Below are positions 17,927 through 33,500 of a stretch of 33,500 nt of DNA, in pieces (positions within the stretch are counted from its first letter, which is position 1; the number at the start of each line of letters is the position of its first letter). This DNA is from Ectocarpus siliculosus (lineage: Eukaryota > Sar > Phaeophyceae > Ectocarpales > Ectocarpaceae): assembly GCA_000310025.1 (NCBI GenBank), contig FN649750.1, positions 3,076,976 to 3,110,475 of the forward strand, written 5' to 3'. The notes beneath the pieces are model-generated. The model was not told where the DNA came from, ran no database searches, and was given only the letters and a program-made list of their open reading frames with translations. A program made the translations under genes and the position numbers.

Positions 17927-20041
17927 ACGCTGAACGAGTCCTGTGTGCTTTTTGGGTGTTTATTTCACTCGGTTTCCTTCAACTGTTGGCTTGATGCTGG
18001 CCGTTCTGCTTCTTATCGTCGAGTGGGATGTTTGTTGAGGGTAGCGGGTGCGGACGTACGTGTGGTGGTGTTGATGGAGTCGGGGTCATTAGAGGATCAT
18101 GCCCTAAGACCGTCTGTGGTAGAGGTCGTGTTTTTTTTTTCTTCTGTTCTACCGTTTTGGAACAGCTTAGAGTACAAGATGAAACGAATGCCGACCTCAA
18201 ATGTTCGGTTTTGATGCTGCTCGTGTTGTGTGCCCCTGGCTTGCGTGCGTTTTGTGAATGGTCATCCGGGAACGGAATGGTGTGTATTTTTTTGTTTGTG
18301 CATAGAATCTACGCTGTTTCAGGCGCACAGTAATACAATAATGCAGAGCAAAGCGACTCGATAAGTGTGTGATATTCGTTTAGAGTGTATGTGCATTGGC
18401 TAAACGCTGAGAGAGTATTGGAGAACATTGCTCGCCTTAGGTGGCTTCGTTTGAGCGTTTTTGTTGTGGAGGGTATCATAAAAGCGTTGGGCCAAATATG
18501 ACGGTCCAGATGGTCTGTGGTTGTTTTTGCGATAAACATTGAAAATTTTAATTTATTGTTTCGTATGTACCCACGTTATCTCAAACGGTCTCAGTCTCCC
18601 GCAGAGTATAGTAGAGTTGAGTAGCAAAACGCAAAATGTCACCTGCTTTTTCTGCGTCTGCACCGGAGAGAGAGCGAGAGAGAGAGATAGAGAGAGGGGT
18701 CGTTTCACAGGCTGTCCGGGAGTATCGCATCCTGGTCTGCCATGTACATCCATGCTACTGCCGCAGCTCTTGTATGCCACCTAATGTCGACCCCCTTTAT
18801 TCCGAATAATGGGTATACGACTTTAGTCTACACTAGTGCGCTGATTGTTTTGGGAATCAACATTCACGCCTACTGCAGTGGTTCTCTGAGTCACACACAA
18901 ACAATGCGAAGACGATCCTAATCGTGAAAATAGGAAACTGCAAAATACCACGTAACGACCTGGTGCATTTTTGGCATTCCAGAGAATATTAGTCAGGCAA
19001 CTACTAAGCACAACAACGTGGTTCTGTCAGAAGCTGTAACGATGGAGGATGTCTCTACAACCAGCAGATCGTGGACGTCGAATAAATAGACTACATAGCT
19101 CTATAGGCTGCGGCGCTCGGTCGCTCCCTCTTTCTTGCATTCGAACTGAAAGCGAAAGCAATTCTTTACGATAAGGTTTCGTCGTTTCAGGCTGAATGAG
19201 AAGGTACACGCGTGATATGAGCATAGGAGAGAGGGTATTATGTCAATAAAGGTGGGGAGAGGAAGACGAACCACCGGCATTGCCGCATTCTGCGAGGACG
19301 CAGCAGTCCAGTCGTGTAGGAAAAAAGTTGAAACCGTCATCTATTTCGAAACCCCCAACACGTAGAAGTACGCATCATTCGGCGGAGCTCCCTCCCCTGG
19401 GCCGCTCTGCTGTCTGGGGCTGCAGCACAGGCCGCAGCAGCAGCATTGCATTGTACAGCGGCTTTAGCTGGAAAGGAGGATATCATCTAAGAGGAATACT
19501 ACTGGTGTCGTCTTTCCTGCTTCTGTCGGCGGAAGATGTCGTCACCTCCGAGGTGAGAGAGAGAGAGAGACAGGGTCAGAAGGGAGCCAACCCGCCATCC
19601 CGCCTCACGCTGTGCTGCACATGGTGGTGCAACAGCAGTGAAAGAAAAAGGCGCCACGTCTGAAGCTCCTGTCTCTCTTCTACAGCGCTGTTTTGCGGTC
19701 TTGCTACGTACAGCACGAGATAGCCCGTGGGCATGGGGGGTTGCACCCATGAGCGTGGTGTGGAAAGCGCTGTCTCTTCGCGGTTCGCTACCCAATTGTG
19801 CGGTATCTAACTCCGGATTTTAAAATTCGTTTGAAAATATCGCGAAATTCAAATCAAATCCTGCCCCCCCCCTTTCTCTCCGAATGCACTCTTCATGTAA
19901 GTAATATTATTAGTACAGCTACGGTAAGAGCTATTACAGCAGGAGCTTTCACCCCTGGCAATTATTCGCGTACTACCTGCGGTGTCGAGTTGTTGTGTGC
20001 GCACCGGTTGGCCCCGTTTTTCCTACACCCATACGATAGGT
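17927..20041. other. Intergenic region, no supported gene
   Basis: No coding sequence is recognised on either strand. Short GA-rich runs occur at 18667-18697 and 19556-19570. The first exon and promoter of MCM2 may lie here or in the next 600 bp. Confidence 0.45.
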
Positions 20042-20254
20042 TGCATAAGATACCATACCCCCTGGACTGATTATTAATGGCTCGTTTACGGTACACTCCA
20101 CGACAAAAAGGGTGCCGACATGAAACATGATAGCATACATTTTCGGAAAGATCTCGAAAGCAGGCTCCAATGTCCCCATTTTCGGCACGGTCCCTGCTTC
20201 GCTACAGTCTAGATCGGAAAGTTGGTCCCGGGGGTGTGGTATCTTGCGTATGCA
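20042..20254 (+). mobile_element. MITE-like element, copy 2 (complete)
   Basis: The element is about 213 bp with terminal inverted repeats. The left end reads TGCATAAGATACCATACCCC. The reverse complement of the right end reads TGCATACGCAAGATACCACA. The interior CATTTTCGGAAAGATCTCG and CATTTTCGGCAC are shared with copies 1 and 3. No coding capacity is seen. The copy lies about 410 bp upstream of the first recognisable MCM2 exon. Confidence 0.68.
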
Positions 20255-20662
20255 ACGTACGGTTGTCGATGGAAACGAACTGTTGGATCTCTCTCTCTCT
20301 TACCTAATACCCATAGATGAAAAGTCAGGCACAACTTAAACGATGCATTCCTGGTTGTACATGGGCTACTTGTGTTTGCTACATGTACATTCATACCGCA
20401 TTCACCCTATCGAACTACCCGACCTCCAGTCTACCTTCTACATACAATACTTGACAATTAACGTTCTCGGCATTGCAACAGTCCTGCTGTGACACTACTC
20501 GTGACTGATCAAGGCCAAGCCTAACCCTAAGCCCTACAACCTGATGCAAAATACGTCTGATTCGTGTCGTTCCCTTCTCCTATCCCTAACCCTACCCCTA
20601 TCCCTGCCTACTACTGCTGTATCTCTAACCCGAACCCTCACGCTGCCTACGGATACTGGCAG

Positions 20663-32740
<12,078 letters not shown>

Positions 32741-33424
32741 GTGAGCGAACGTCTGAACCAATGATGCGTAGCGATTGAAACCCAAACCTTTTCGTGCCCT
32801 TCACGGTGAGTGAAGATCTGAATGATGCGTTACACACGTATCGACGCCCTAAGCTGGCTTTTTCACGCGGTTGTTGGTTACAGCAACAGCTATTCGACTG
32901 CTTGTCAATATCTCAATGATCTGAATGGTCAGAACGGTCTGAATGGTGTGAATGGTCTGAACGGTCTCAATGGTGGCACCCTGTTCGTTCGTTCGTTCGT
33001 TCGTTCGCGCGTGGCTGCAGTTGTTGCTTGCCGCAGCTTGTTTGCATGTCGGCACTATTTCGATCAGGCGCTGGTGCAGCACACCCCTTGTTTCGTTGGC
33101 GTATGCATACAATAAATGTAGCCCTCGTCCCTTCTGCTGGTTATTGTCCAATGTGCGTGATTTGATTTCGTCCCATCACCTTGAAGTGAACAAGTGTACG
33201 TTTCACTTATAACCCAGACCCTAACGGGTACAATAGTCTGTTTGTGATTGGTTGCACCGGCATATTTCTAACAATGTTTCACCTCCCCCCTCCCACCTTC
33301 CCTTGCATAAATAACACTTGAACACATCCACTTGTACTGGGGTACTATCTCCAACGTGTAGACTTCCCGTGATTGAGTAGATATTCTCTGTTCTCTTAAC
33401 GATAACGCCTCCACCCCTTCTAGT
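32741..33424 (+). other. MCM2 intron, continuing beyond window
   Basis: No exon with the expected continuation of the AAA+ lid was found. The intron contains a GGTCTGAATGGT-type short repeat (about 32924-32972) and (GTTC)n (about 32984-33008). A duplicated GGTGAGNGAANNTCTGAA phrase lies at 32740-32757 and 32804-32821. Confidence 0.7.
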
Positions 33425-33500
33425 TGCTCCGTCGTCTCCAGGACGCGTGGTCAACGATCTAAAAATTATGGCACGCAAAACATGAGTACCCCCGCCCCCC
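33425..33500 (-). mobile_element. Dispersed repeat with C-run end, possible SINE, copy C (truncated by window)
   Basis: A diverged copy of 11178-11293 and 25909-26018: GACGCGTGGTCAACGATCTA, ATTATGGCACGC and CATGAGTACCCCC correspond position by position to those copies. The element ends in the same C-run, which reaches the window edge. Confidence 0.45.

Overview
The window is nuclear DNA of a eukaryote with many short exons and long, repeat-packed introns. It most likely comes from a brown alga of the Ectocarpus type. Three things support this: a gene built from EsV-1-7 cysteine repeats (a family greatly expanded in brown algae), introns full of GTT/CAG/GA simple repeats, and GT-AG introns of about 0.4-1.7 kb in GC-rich coding sequence. 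Species identity is an inference. A 100-N gap flanked by homopolymer-smeared sequence suggests an assembly with low-quality read ends.

Two genes can be supported, both on the + strand. The first, about 5.2-15.4 kb (perhaps to 17.9 kb), is a multi-exon EsV-1-7 repeat gene. I assembled it by hand from exons at 7453-7606, 8219-8330, 9109-9241, 10903-11043, 12059-12121, 12624-12705, 13694-13822 and 14035-15417. A long Gln/Glu-rich exon (about 5159-6682) probably precedes them, and a terminal exon at 17815-17926 is possible. Most Cys/His repeats are cut by an intron. The C-x4-C-x15-18-C-x2-H pattern appears only when the exons are joined, and the phases agree at every junction from 7453 to 15417.

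The second, 20663-32740 and running off the right edge, is MCM2, the replicative helicase subunit. Sixteen exons join in frame. They cover the acidic N-terminus with the histone-binding motif, the MCM N-terminal domain with its zinc finger, and the AAA+ Walker A, Walker B, sensor 1 and arginine-finger region. The last roughly 200 residues lie outside the window. The first coding exon could not be fixed.

The rest is non-coding. Positions 128-3931 and 17927-20041 hold no gene I can support. Dispersed repeats include a short terminal-inverted-repeat (MITE-like) family with three copies (1-127, 20042-20254, 28638-28832) and a second family with three copies ending at a C-run (about 11178-11293, 25909-26018, 33425-33500) that may be a tRNA-derived SINE read on the minus strand. 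Introns also carry minisatellites (22425-23045, 25472-25608, 29458-29543, about 29800-30025) and many microsatellites.

The most interesting item is the EsV-1-7 gene: its split-repeat architecture, its Gln/Glu-rich and Lys/Gly/Ser-rich inserts, and a possible pair of repeats sharing a cysteine. Secondary points are a possible 75-residue in-frame alternative-acceptor insertion in MCM2, duplicated acidic intron-exon units in MCM2, and an evident assembly artefact at 10210-10860.
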